Assembly: GCF_028551275.1 (NCBI RefSeq) | Contig: NZ_CP117025.1 | Coordinates: forward strand, 2,720,001-2,784,000 | Source: Sphingomonas hankookensis | Lineage (GTDB): Bacteria > Pseudomonadota > Alphaproteobacteria > Sphingomonadales > Sphingomonadaceae | Length of the DNA: 64,000 bases | Direction: 5' to 3' | Shown here: in pieces, positions 43,819 through 52,758 of the stretch | Layout: each line of letters starts with the position of its first letter | Position numbering within the stretch: the stretch's first letter is position 1 | The notes under the pieces: model-generated | What the model was told of the DNA's origin: nothing | Databases searched by the model: none | The model's input: only the letters and a program-made list of their open reading frames with translations | Position numbers and translations under genes: made by a program

Positions 43819-45230
43819 GATGCCGCCTTTCGCAGATATTGCTCCAATTGGGCGCGATAGACGCGCGCGGGCGGCAGCGTCGCCACCCCCTGTTCGATGG
43901 TGCGCGCCATCTTCGACAGGAACGGCGTGACCTGCGCCCTCTCCGCCCGGTCGGCCAGCGGATCGTATCGCGCCGGCCGCCGCCCCATGCCCATGTGCAG
44001 GATCAGCCAGTCCTCCGGGTGGAAGGGTTCGAGGTCATAGGCGACCAGCACCCCGCGCCGTTCGAACATGGTCAGCTTGCGCTCGAGCCTTTCGGGCACC
44101 GCCTCCGCACGGGCCGCCTGCCAATAGGGTCCGTCCGGCAATCCACCAGCCTGGAACATCGCCTGCTGGAACAGCGCGGCATGGTCGTAATCCTCGGCGA
44201 AACGGCGGTTATATTCGGCCGCCTCGACCGCCATCCCGCCGGTGACCGGGATCAATGCCAGCAGTCGTTCGATGTCCCGCTCCAGCAACAGCATCGGCGC
44301 GGGGGTCAGCGGCTCGACCACGCCGGCTGCCTGACCGACGCCCACGCAATTGCCGGCCCAGGCCAGCGAACGACGTCCCAGGGTCGCCTTTGTCCCCGCG
44401 ACCTCGCCCACCGCACCGACGACGGTCCGCCGCGTGCGGCCTTTCAACGGCGTATCGCTTTCCCAGCCCGACGACGTCACCCGGACCGTTCGGAGCGGTG
44501 CCTGATCATCGGCGGGCAAGTCGCTGGTAGCGATCGCTATCGCCCGGCCCGATGGACGATCGCCCGCCAACGCCGCCAACAGCTGCGCCTCCGGCCCCGA
44601 TGCGTCGACATAGAGATCGGCGATCACGACACGCCCATCGTCCATCGTCACGCCGGCGATGCGCCCGTCCGCCGCCTCGACCGAAGCAACCGCGCCACCG
44701 ATCCGCTCGACCCGGTCGGGCACGTCGAACAGGCGCGCATAGTCTTGCGCATCGAACTGATAGCCATATTCGGCGCGCGACAGCGGATGCGGCGCCCCGT
44801 TCGCGCCCGCGCGTGGCGGGTGGACGAACACGCCGCGGCGCGCGGCCTGCAATCCGGCCACGAACGGATCGATGCTGTCCGCACCGGCCGATGCCAGATA
44901 ATGATGGAACTGCACGCCGTCGATCACCGGAAAGGGCAAGGCGAACGACTGCATCCACGACCGCCCTGCCCCCCAGTCGGCATAGCGCGTACCCCAGGAG
45001 AACGCCGTCGTGCTGTCCAGCGTCAGCCGCCGTTCGTCCAACCCGGCGGTCAGGTTGAACGCATAGGCCGATGGCCCGGTGACATTGCCATAGAACAGGT
45101 CGCTGCCCCGCTGGTCGCCGGCCCGCGCCCACAGGATCGCGATTGATGGCGGCAAGTGCCGCGCCAACGCGGCCAGCGCCATGCGCGCGGAAAGCCCGTC
45201 ACCGCAAAGTAAGATCCGATGGACCGTCAT
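43815..45230 (-). CDS. Divergent tryptophan-halogenase-like flavoprotein lacking catalytic motifs (C)
   Basis: A 471-residue protein homologous over its length to genes A, B and D but degenerate at all key sites. The FAD loop GGGxAGW is CGDGLSARM (9-17). The catalytic lysine position is serine (FSWGTRYADWG, Ser78). WxWxIP is replaced by WESDTP, and EPLESTS reads EPLTPAP, so the glutamate is lost. The reading frame is intact and overlaps both neighbours by 4 nt, so it is maintained, not decaying. It may be a pseudo-enzyme partner or have a different flavin chemistry. The start is MTVHRILL at 45230. Confidence 0.85.
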   Translation of the reverse strand: MTVHRILLCGDGLSARMALAALARHLPPSIAILWARAGDQRGSDLFYGNVTGPSAYAFNLTAGLDERRLTLDSTTAFSWGTRYADWGAGRSWMQSFALPFPVIDGVQFHHYLASAGADSIDPFVAGLQAARRGVFVHPPRAGANGAPHPLSRAEYGYQFDAQDYARLFDVPDRVERIGGAVASVEAADGRIAGVTMDDGRVVIADLYVDASGPEAQLLAALAGDRPSGRAIAIATSDLPADDQAPLRTVRVTSSGWESDTPLKGRTRRTVVGAVGEVAGTKATLGRRSLAWAGNCVGVGQAAGVVEPLTPAPMLLLERDIERLLALIPVTGGMAVEAAEYNRRFAEDYDHAALFQQAMFQAGGLPDGPYWQAARAEAVPERLERKLTMFERRGVLVAYDLEPFHPEDWLILHMGMGRRPARYDPLADRAERAQVTPFLSKMARTIEQGVATLPPARVYRAQLEQYLRKAAS

Positions 45231-46744
45231 GCGGCGAGGCCGGCGGCCGCCGGCGAACGGCGGATATAGTCGGCATGGTCCGGCGTCGCCTGCACCGCGC
45301 CGGCGACCTCCGCCCGCAACGCTGCCGCCTGTGCCGCCAGTGCGTCCGGCGCAATCATCTCGACGCGCGGGTCGTAGGCGCCCGGCATCAGCCGCTGCCC
45401 GAGCATCACCGCAACCCAGCTGGGCGGCAGGAACAGCCCGAACTGATAGGGCACGACATAACCGCGCGTGCGCCACGTATCGATCTTGTGCGCCAGGCTG
45501 TCGGGCAGCGTCAGCGCGCGGAAATGCCGCCACATCGGACTGTCGTCCCGTTCCGTCGCGACATAATGCAGCAGCAGGAAATCGCGCACCCGTTCGAAAT
45601 GCAGCGCCATGCGGCGGTTATATTCGTCAATGTCCTCCGCCGCGAAGTCGCGGTCCGGAAACAGCGCCAGCAATTCGGTGATCCCGTCCTGAATCAGATG
45701 GATCGAGGTCGATTCGAGCGGTTCGAGGAACCCGCTGGCCAGCCCGATCGCGACGACGTTGCGCTTCCAGAAATCGCGCCGCCGCCCGGTAGTGAAGCGC
45801 AACCGGCGCGGGTTCGCCTGCATCGGCGCATCGAGATGGTCGACCAGCTGCCGCTCGGCCTCGTCGTCCGAGATGAAATCGCTGCAATAGACATGGCCGT
45901 TGCCGACGCGGTGCTGCAGCGGGATACGCCACTGCCACCCCGCCGTCCGCGCCGTCGCGCGCGTATAGGGGCCGAGCGGCCCGCGACTCTCGGTCGGCAC
46001 CGCGACCGCGCGGTCGCATGGCAGCCACCGGCTCCAGTCGTCATAGCCCGACTGCAACGCCCCCTCGATCAGCAGCCCGCGAAAGCCCGAACAGTCGATG
46101 GACAGCTCGGCGCCGATCGTCCGGCCATCGGCCAGCGTCACGTCGCGGACGAAGCCCCCCTCGCCATCCAGCGCGACGTCGACCACCTTGCCCTCGATCC
46201 GCTCGACGCCGCGCGTCTCGGCATAGCGGCGCAGGAATGCGGCATAGAGCGACGCGTCGAACTGATAGGCATAGCCGAAGCTCGATTCGACCCGGCCCGG
46301 CTCGCTGGCGGGATGGCGGAACCGGTTCTGTTCGGCCGCGATCACCGGATAGGAATAGTCGTCCAGCCGACCGGCATCGCCCATTGCCCTGAGCCGCAGC
46401 CATTGGTGGTAGAAGGGGATGCCATCCTCTTCCGGCCCGTAATTGCCGAAGGGGTGGATATAGCGGTCGCCGATTCGGCCCCAGTCGCAGAATTCGATGC
46501 CCAGCTTGTAGGTCGCCTCGGTCGCCCGCATCAGCTCGGGCTCGGCGATCCCCAGCGTCGCGTTGAACGCGCGGATATGCGGCAGCGTCGCTTCACCGAC
46601 GCCGACCGTGCCGATCTCCTCCGATTCGATCAGGCGGACCCTCACGCCCAAACCGGCGAGCCTGTTCGCAAGCGCAGCGGCGGTCATCCATCCCGCCGTA
46701 CCCCCGCCGACGATGCACGCCGAGGTAACCCGCCGGTCGGTCAT
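45227..46744 (-). CDS. FAD-dependent tryptophan-halogenase-family protein (D)
   Basis: A 505-residue protein and first gene of the four-gene halogenase operon. It has VGGGTAGWM (12-20), Lys80 in YKLGIEFCDWG, WQWRIPLQHR, and GFLEPLESTSIHLIQ. The last ~15 residues are low-complexity alanine-rich. Its promoter must lie in the 357-bp region shared with the divergent TonB receptor. Motifs are intact; substrate unknown. Confidence 0.93.
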   Translation of the reverse strand: MTDRRVTSACIVGGGTAGWMTAAALANRLAGLGVRVRLIESEEIGTVGVGEATLPHIRAFNATLGIAEPELMRATEATYKLGIEFCDWGRIGDRYIHPFGNYGPEEDGIPFYHQWLRLRAMGDAGRLDDYSYPVIAAEQNRFRHPASEPGRVESSFGYAYQFDASLYAAFLRRYAETRGVERIEGKVVDVALDGEGGFVRDVTLADGRTIGAELSIDCSGFRGLLIEGALQSGYDDWSRWLPCDRAVAVPTESRGPLGPYTRATARTAGWQWRIPLQHRVGNGHVYCSDFISDDEAERQLVDHLDAPMQANPRRLRFTTGRRRDFWKRNVVAIGLASGFLEPLESTSIHLIQDGITELLALFPDRDFAAEDIDEYNRRMALHFERVRDFLLLHYVATERDDSPMWRHFRALTLPDSLAHKIDTWRTRGYVVPYQFGLFLPPSWVAVMLGQRLMPGAYDPRVEMIAPDALAAQAAALRAEVAGAVQATPDHADYIRRSPAAAGLAA

Positions 46745-47101
46745 GCCGCTTCTACCCGGACAATTTCTTTCCTCACCTTACGGCACTCCCCCTGCCCGTC
46801 TTAGCAATACGCAAGACTTTTAACAGTCTTCGCGCAGCTTCGCCGCATCGCAGCAATGGTAACGGCTGAAATTACTTCCTTCTCAACAGGAAAGCGCGAT
46901 TTCGTACCCAATTGTCAACGTGGCCAGGAAAAATGTTACCGCTATCTTGTCCGACTAAAAACGATCCGGTATGCGATTCGTCGTAGCCGGAACCATGCGG
47001 GCCAAGTCGTATCGACATACGGCATGAGACCCGATCTGACCGGCCACAGGGGAAACCGGGGCGGCCGTAACAACGGGCGACCTTTGGGAGGGGATAGAGC
47101 A
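46745..47101. promoter_or_regulatory. Divergent promoter region between halogenase operon and TonB receptor
   Basis: 357 bp without a gene and less GC-rich than the flanks. It contains an inverted repeat AAGACT-TTTAAC-AGTCTT (46813-46830) about 70 bp before the halogenase start, a possible operator or hairpin. It also holds the LacI-type element at 46934. A strong ribosome site GGGAGGGG (47086-47093) precedes the receptor ATG. The receptor frame is open back to 46856, but that part is untranslated leader by family comparison. Confidence 0.55.
46934..46947. promoter_or_regulatory. LacI-type operator-like site upstream of TonB receptor
   Basis: TGTTACCGCTATCT matches the TGNTANCGNTANCA type of LacI-family operators in alphaproteobacteria at most positions. 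It lies 155 bp before the receptor ATG. It shares the TGNNACCG half with the sites before the permease operon, suggesting one regulator for both. Confidence 0.45.
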
Positions 47102-50100
47102 ATGAACGCACAGCGATTCCGCATTCGATCCGGCTCGGCCAAGTGCCTGCTGATGGCGACATCGGCACTCACCTTGGCATTGATGCCGTCGATCGCCTCG
47201 GCGCAGGACGCCGCCACCGATCCGGAAGGGGAACCGACGGTCACGTCGCAGGGACCGCAGACCACCACCAGCGATACTGAAATCGTCGTCACCGGCATCC
47301 GCGCCGCACTGGAATCGGCCAAGGAGATCAAGCGGAAGTCGTCGACCTTCGTCGATTCGATCACCGCATCGGACATCGCGACCCTGCCCGACCTGTCGGT
47401 CGCCGAAGCGATCGGCCGTATTCCGGGCGTCACCATCTCGCGCTTCCCGCAGGGCGGCGCCAGCCCCGATTTTCCGTCGCCCGAAGGACGCGGCAACCTG
47501 GTCCGTGGCCTGGGCTTCGTCCGGTCGGAATTCAACGGACGCGACGCATTCAGCGCCAATGGCGGCCGCAGCCTCGACTTTTCCAGCATCCCGCCCGAAC
47601 TGGTCGGCGGCGTCGACGTCTACAAGAACCAGAGCGCCGACCTGATCGAAGGCGGCATCGGCGGGTCGATCAACCTGCGCACGCTCGAACCGTTCGACAG
47701 CAAGAAGGATCTGTTCGTCGTCGCGGTCGACGGCACCTATTCCGACCTGCGCAAGAAATGGTCGCCACAAGCCAGCATCACCGCCGGCAAGCGGTGGAAT
47801 ACCGGCATCGGCGAATTCGGCATCCTCGGCTCCTATTCGCGCTCGCGGCTCGATTCGCGCATCCATGGCTGGCAGCAGAACGCGCCGATGCCGCGCGTGC
47901 TGAACGCCGCCGGACAGGTGCCGGAAACGACCTTCACCGGCGCGAACAAGGTGAACGAGTTCGCCGGCGTCGATCCGTCGCAGATCGTCGGCATCACGCC
48001 GGGCTTCCAGCTGCGCACCAACGATGTCGATCGCGAACGCATCAGCTATTATCTCGCGGCGCAGTGGCGCAACGACAATGTCCAGCTGACCGGCAAGTAC
48101 ATTCGCGCCGAAAACAAGATCAACAGCATCGAACGCACCTTCGAATGGTTCCCCGAACATGACACCGGCACCACTGCGGGCGTGTCGGACATCGTGCTCG
48201 ACAAGAATTGGAGCACGGCCGGCACCTCGATGTGCAGCGGCCCCGGCGGCTTTCCGTCCAACCCGGGCGACTGCGAACGGCTGATCCCGATCCGCGGCGG
48301 CCTGATGGAATCGGGCTATGTCACCAACAATGCCGACAGCTGGACCGGCGCACGCGGTTCAGCGGTCGGATCGCTGGGCATCGGCAAGATCGAGGAAGCG
48401 ACCACCGAGGATTTCAGCCTCAACCTGAAATGGAACGCAACCGACCGCCTCTTCATCACCCTCGACGGCCAGTACACCAAGGCTGACGCCCGCCAGCGGT
48501 CGATCTGGGGCGGCATGAATACCTATCTGAACTGGAAGATCCGGCACGACCTCGACAATCCGTCGATCGAATTCCTGATCGACCCGCAGCACCGCTTCAA
48601 TCCCAACCAGACGCGCTTCACCGGCGACCGTGACGCGACGGCGACCACGCCGGGCGTCTACATCCCGACGCCGACCAGCACCGCCGATTTCAACGGATCA
48701 TCGTGGCAGTTCGCCGCCGACCAGTTCCAGGTCGGCACCGGCGAGCTGAAGGCCTTCCGGGGCGACCTCGCCTATGACGTCTCGGGCGGCGAAGGCCTGG
48801 CCAGCTGGTTCGACAGCGTGAAGTTCGGTGCGCGCTGGTCGGAGCGCAGCCAGATCAACCAGGAAATGGCGCTCAACTGGGGCTCGATCGCACCGGCATG
48901 GGACGGGCGCGGCGGCTTCGCGGTCGCCGGCACCTTCCAGAACCCGTCACAGGGCTTCGAAGCGGTGAATTTTGCCGATTTCTTCCGCGGTGGCGTGGTG
49001 CAGGGCGCGAACAATGCGTTCGTGTTCGTGAACCAGGACCTGCTGTCGAGCTATGCGAACTTCCGCAACTATCTGAACACCGAACCGCAGCTCGCGAACG
49101 GCAATTACGGCTGGGTGCCGCGCGGCACGTCGGACGGCAGCCGCTTCGGCAGCCCGATCTTCCGCCCGTCGGACATTTCGGACATCACCGAAAAGACCCG
49201 CAACGCCTATGTCCGCGTCGACTTCAAGCATGAATTCGACAACGGCATGTCGGTCGACGGCAATGTCGGCGTCCGCTACGTCCGCACCGATCTGGATTCG
49301 TCGGGCTTCCAGGCGTTCCGTCCGTTCGTCGACGACATCCAGACGCCGGCGGTGGCGAACGGCGTACGCACCCGCACCGACGATGCGGAAAGCCGCGACG
49401 ATATTCGCGACTTCTCGCCGCAGACCGTTGCCTATGCCGCGCAGCAGGCGATCGCCCGGACGTTGAAGCTGAAGGACGAGCATTGGCTGCCGTCGTTCAA
49501 CATCAAATGGAACCTCAACCGCGAAATGCTGATCCGCGGTGCGTTCAGCAAAGGATTGAGCCGCCCGAACGTGCAGGACCTGCGTGCCGCACAGGAATAT
49601 GTCGTCACGATCAACCGCCTGAACTTCCCGCAGATCACCGACCGCAACGACCCGCTGTTCGGCATCGATCGTGGTGCGCAGAACATCACTCCCGGCGAAA
49701 TACGGGTGAGCGGCGGCAACCCGTTCCTGAAGCCTACCACCGCCGACAGCTTCGACCTGTCGTACGAATGGTATTTCAAGGGCGGCTATCTCTCGGTCGC
49801 CGGTTTCTACAAGGACCTGCGCAACATCATCAACAATGGCAGCCTGCCGCTGGGCGTGCTCGGCGGCGGCGGCGACCAGCAGGTCGGGTCGGTGACGCTC
49901 GACGGACGGCAGGTGCCGATCATTTACAACGGTGCGGTGAACCAGGCGAAAGCCAAGGTGAAGGGCATCGAGATCGGCTATCAGCAGTTCTTCGACTTCC
50001 TGCCCGGACCGCTCAAGCATCTGGGCTTCCAGGGGAACTACACCTTCATCGATGCCAAGACCACGCCGCCGCAGAACGGCGTCGACAGCGATGGCGACGG

Positions 50101-50479
50101 TGTGCCGGACGACGTGATCACCGTGTTCCGCTGGGGTGTCGACGACCTGCTCGGCCAGTCGAAGCATATCGCCAACGCGGTCGCGATCTATCAGGACAAG
50201 GTGGTCGAGGCCCGACTCGCCTATAACTGGCGCTCGGAATATCTGACCACCTATCGCGACTATGTGACCGGCAACCCGATCTACAATTCGGCGGCCGGAT
50301 TCCTCGACGCGTCGCTGAAGTTCAACATCGGCAACCTGCAGCTACGCGGATCGATCGCCAACATCCTCGATACCAAGAGCAAGGCGCGGTCCTACATCGA
50401 TGCCAGCGGCCAGCTGTACGATCGGTTCAGCTTCCTGAACGATCGCCGCATCGTGGTCGGCTTGCTGTTCCGCATCTAA
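47102..50479 (+). CDS. TonB-dependent outer-membrane receptor (large sphingomonad/Caulobacter type)
   Basis: A 1125-residue receptor. The signal peptide is residues 1-34 (cleavage SIASA|Q region). A TonB-box-like stretch TEIVVTGIR follows (about 58-66). The plug domain has DSITASDIATLPDLSVAEAIGRIPGVTI and the SINLRTLEPF segment. A long beta-barrel ends in the terminal phenylalanine-type signature (RRIVVGLLFRI). This family imports plant-type carbohydrates in TonB loci of Caulobacter, Xanthomonas and sphingomonads. Being divergent to the halogenase and keto-glycoside operons, it is the likely outer-membrane entry step. A terminator follows. Confidence 0.94.
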   Translation: MNAQRFRIRSGSAKCLLMATSALTLALMPSIASAQDAATDPEGEPTVTSQGPQTTTSDTEIVVTGIRAALESAKEIKRKSSTFVDSITASDIATLPDLSVAEAIGRIPGVTISRFPQGGASPDFPSPEGRGNLVRGLGFVRSEFNGRDAFSANGGRSLDFSSIPPELVGGVDVYKNQSADLIEGGIGGSINLRTLEPFDSKKDLFVVAVDGTYSDLRKKWSPQASITAGKRWNTGIGEFGILGSYSRSRLDSRIHGWQQNAPMPRVLNAAGQVPETTFTGANKVNEFAGVDPSQIVGITPGFQLRTNDVDRERISYYLAAQWRNDNVQLTGKYIRAENKINSIERTFEWFPEHDTGTTAGVSDIVLDKNWSTAGTSMCSGPGGFPSNPGDCERLIPIRGGLMESGYVTNNADSWTGARGSAVGSLGIGKIEEATTEDFSLNLKWNATDRLFITLDGQYTKADARQRSIWGGMNTYLNWKIRHDLDNPSIEFLIDPQHRFNPNQTRFTGDRDATATTPGVYIPTPTSTADFNGSSWQFAADQFQVGTGELKAFRGDLAYDVSGGEGLASWFDSVKFGARWSERSQINQEMALNWGSIAPAWDGRGGFAVAGTFQNPSQGFEAVNFADFFRGGVVQGANNAFVFVNQDLLSSYANFRNYLNTEPQLANGNYGWVPRGTSDGSRFGSPIFRPSDISDITEKTRNAYVRVDFKHEFDNGMSVDGNVGVRYVRTDLDSSGFQAFRPFVDDIQTPAVANGVRTRTDDAESRDDIRDFSPQTVAYAAQQAIARTLKLKDEHWLPSFNIKWNLNREMLIRGAFSKGLSRPNVQDLRAAQEYVVTINRLNFPQITDRNDPLFGIDRGAQNITPGEIRVSGGNPFLKPTTADSFDLSYEWYFKGGYLSVAGFYKDLRNIINNGSLPLGVLGGGGDQQVGSVTLDGRQVPIIYNGAVNQAKAKVKGIEIGYQQFFDFLPGPLKHLGFQGNYTFIDAKTTPPQNGVDSDGDGVPDDVITVFRWGVDDLLGQSKHIANAVAIYQDKVVEARLAYNWRSEYLTTYRDYVTGNPIYNSAAGFLDASLKFNIGNLQLRGSIANILDTKSKARSYIDASGQLYDRFSFLNDRRIVVGLLFRI

Positions 50480-50499
50480 CCCCTGGAGCGGAACAACTT

Positions 50500-50532
50500 G
50501 GGGAGGTGCCAGTGGCCCCTCCCCGTTTCTTT
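50500..50532 (+). terminator. Intrinsic terminator after TonB receptor
   Basis: The stem GGGGAGG-T-GCC / GGC-C-CCTCCCC (50500-50510 with 50514-50524, one mismatch pair) has a 3-nt loop and is followed by GTTTCTTT. It lies 20 nt after the receptor stop. Confidence 0.8.
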
Positions 50533-50563
50533 GGTGGACACGGTCCGTGTCGCCATAAGCCAT

Positions 50564-50659
50564 CGTCACTCCCGCGAAGGCGGGAGTCCATACACGCCGA
50601 AGTAGCGCCTCCGGCATTGTCGTCAGCGGCTATGGATTCCCGCCTTCGCGGGAATGACG
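50564..50659. repeat. Paired-palindrome intergenic repeat (copy 4)
   Basis: The left arm CGTCACTCCCGCGAAGGCGG and the right arm CCCGCCTTCGCGGGAATGACG are about 50 nt apart, with complementary outer ends. It lies between the receptor terminator and the dnaB stop. The right arm matches copies 2 and 3 closely. Confidence 0.85.
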
Positions 50660-50672
50660 ATATAGCTGCCCC

Positions 50673-52184
50673 CTACTCATCCAACCCGCTGAATCCGCCG
50701 CCGGCATAGTCGCTAAACTTGGTGATCTGCGGTTCGAACTTCAGCGTGACCTTGCCGGTGGCACCGTGACGCTGCTTGGCGATGATCAGCTCAGCCAGGC
50801 CATAGACCCGTTCCATGTCCATTGCCCATTTGGCGTGATCCTCGAAAATCTTCGCATCGTCGCCGTCGCGCGGCCGCTTCGGCTCCTTCGCCGCGACATA
50901 ATAATCCTCGCGGTACACGAACCACACCATGTCGGCGTCCTGCTCGATCGAGCCGGATTCGCGAAGGTCGGACAGCTGCGGCCGCTTGTCCTCGCGCTGT
51001 TCGACGGCACGCGACAGCTGCGACAGCGCCATCACCGGCACACCGATATCCTTGGCCAGCGTCTTCAATCCGCGCGAGATTTCGGAGATTTCCTGCACGC
51101 GATTGTCGCTGCCCTTGCCCGATCCCTGCAGCAGCTGGAGGTAATCGACGACCACCAGCCCCAGCTCGCCGTCCAGCTTGCGCTGCAACCGGCGGACGCG
51201 GGTGTGCAGGCCGGAAATGGAAAGGCCGGCGGTATCGTCGATATAGAGCGGCAGCTGCTCCAGATCGGCGGCGGCATTGGCAAGGCGAGTGAAATCCTCC
51301 TTGCGGATCTTGCCCATGCGCAGCGCTTCGGAACTGATCGCCGCCTGCTCCGCCATGATACGCGTCGCCAGCTGATCGGCGGACATTTCCAGCGAAAAGA
51401 ACGCGACCTTCGCACCGACCGACTTGCCCTTTTCCATGCCCGCGCGCTGGTCGTCCATGTAACGCTGCGCCGCGTTGAAGGCGATGTTGGTCGCAAGCGA
51501 CGTCTTGCCCATGCCGGGACGGCCGGCAAGGATGATGAGATCGCTATGGTGCATGCCGCCGATCCGGCCATTGACCGAATCGAGGCCGGTGGTGACGCCC
51601 GACAGGCCGCCGCCGCTGTTCATCGCGCGTTCGGCCATGCGCACCGCCATCGTCGTCGCCTGCGCGAACGACTTGACCGCATTGGCCGTGGTGCCCTCCG
51701 CCGCGACCTTGAACAGCGCTTCTTCCGCCGCTTCGATCTGCTTCTTCGGGTCGACCTCGGTCGAGGTGTCGGTGGCGTTTTCCACCAGCGTGCGGCCGAC
51801 CGTAATGAGTGCGCGCAATTGGGCCAGATCGTAGATCTGCTGGGCGAACTGCCGCGCGCCGATCAGGCTGGCGTTGCTGCCGGTGATCTCGACCAGATAT
51901 TGCGTACCGCCCCGCGCGGCGAGCAGCTCGTCGCCATCGAACATGGGCCTGAGCGTCACCGGACTGGCGATCATGCCGGTGCGGCGCACGTCGCGGATGC
52001 GTTCGAAGATGCGGGCATGCGCGGGGTCGTAGAAATGTTCGAGGTCCAGCCGCTCGACCATGTCGTCGGCAAGGCCGTTGTCGATCAGCATCGCGCCCAA
52101 CAGCGCCGCCTCCGCATCGACGTTATGGGGCACGCGCGGGGGTTGCGGGGGAGTCCCCCCGCCGATGCTGTGAACAGTAGCCAT
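50673..52184 (-). CDS. dnaB: Replicative DNA helicase DnaB
   Basis: A 503-residue hexameric helicase. The N-terminal DnaG-interaction domain is residues 20-120 (PHNVDAEAALLGAML). A linker leads to the RecA-like core with Walker A GRPGMGKTS (221-229), Walker B VVVDYLQLL, and 'SQLSRAVEQREDKRPQLSDLRESG'. It unwinds DNA ahead of the replisome. No replication origin was noticed beside it. Confidence 0.96.
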   Translation of the reverse strand: MATVHSIGGGTPPQPPRVPHNVDAEAALLGAMLIDNGLADDMVERLDLEHFYDPAHARIFERIRDVRRTGMIASPVTLRPMFDGDELLAARGGTQYLVEITGSNASLIGARQFAQQIYDLAQLRALITVGRTLVENATDTSTEVDPKKQIEAAEEALFKVAAEGTTANAVKSFAQATTMAVRMAERAMNSGGGLSGVTTGLDSVNGRIGGMHHSDLIILAGRPGMGKTSLATNIAFNAAQRYMDDQRAGMEKGKSVGAKVAFFSLEMSADQLATRIMAEQAAISSEALRMGKIRKEDFTRLANAAADLEQLPLYIDDTAGLSISGLHTRVRRLQRKLDGELGLVVVDYLQLLQGSGKGSDNRVQEISEISRGLKTLAKDIGVPVMALSQLSRAVEQREDKRPQLSDLRESGSIEQDADMVWFVYREDYYVAAKEPKRPRDGDDAKIFEDHAKWAMDMERVYGLAELIIAKQRHGATGKVTLKFEPQITKFSDYAGGGFSGLDE

Positions 52185-52275
52185 CGCCCCTTCTCCCAGA
52201 CCTCGGCGTTACGCTCAACCGCTTGACAGCGCATTTTGCGGTGGACGCCAGCAGATGAAGGGGCGACAGGAAGCC

Positions 52276-52758
52276 ATGGCCGACCCGCGGATCATCGATG
52301 TCACCCTCGACGAGCGCACCATCCTGTGGCGCAGCGCCGATATCGAACAGGAACGCCGCATCGCGATCTTCGACCTGCTGGAGGCGAATCACTTCGCCCC
52401 GCAGCGCGAGACGCCCGACAATTATGCCGGCCCGTACCGCATAGCGCTGTCGGTGCCGGAGGGGCGGCTGGCGATCGATATTGCGCGTGAGGACGGCACG
52501 CTGATCGAAACGCTGGTGCTGGGCATGGCGCGCCTGCGCCGGCCGATCCGCGACTATTTCGCGATCTGCGACAGCTATTACAAAGCCATCCGCCAAGCGA
52601 CCCCGCACGAGATCGAAACGATCGACATGGCCAGGCGTGGCATCCACAACGAGGCGGCAGAGGCGCTGCGCGAACGGCTGGACGGCAAGGTCGAGATCGA
52701 CTTCGACACCGCCCGCCGCCTGTTCACGCTGATCTGCGTACTCCATATCAAGGGATGA
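52276..52758 (+). CDS. UPF0262 family protein
   Basis: A 160-residue protein of the alphaproteobacterial UPF0262 family: IIDVTLDERTILWRS near the start, 'GPYRIALSVPEGRLAIDI' in the middle, IRDYFAICDSYYKAIR, and the end FDTARRLFTLICVLHIKG. Function unknown. The ATG at 52276 has an AGGAA about 6 nt upstream, so it is preferred to 52255. It overlaps the next gene by 4 nt. Confidence 0.92.
   Translation: MADPRIIDVTLDERTILWRSADIEQERRIAIFDLLEANHFAPQRETPDNYAGPYRIALSVPEGRLAIDIAREDGTLIETLVLGMARLRRPIRDYFAICDSYYKAIRQATPHEIETIDMARRGIHNEAAEALRERLDGKVEIDFDTARRLFTLICVLHIKG

Noticed and set aside
40799..46744. Halogenase genes as a halogenated natural-product biosynthetic cluster
   Set aside because: No NRPS, PKS, terpene or tryptophan-modifying genes are nearby; neighbours are carbohydrate transport and oxidation genes.
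46856..47101. 82-codon N-terminal extension of the TonB receptor frame
   Set aside because: It lacks a ribosome site and would bury the clear signal peptide that begins at 47102.
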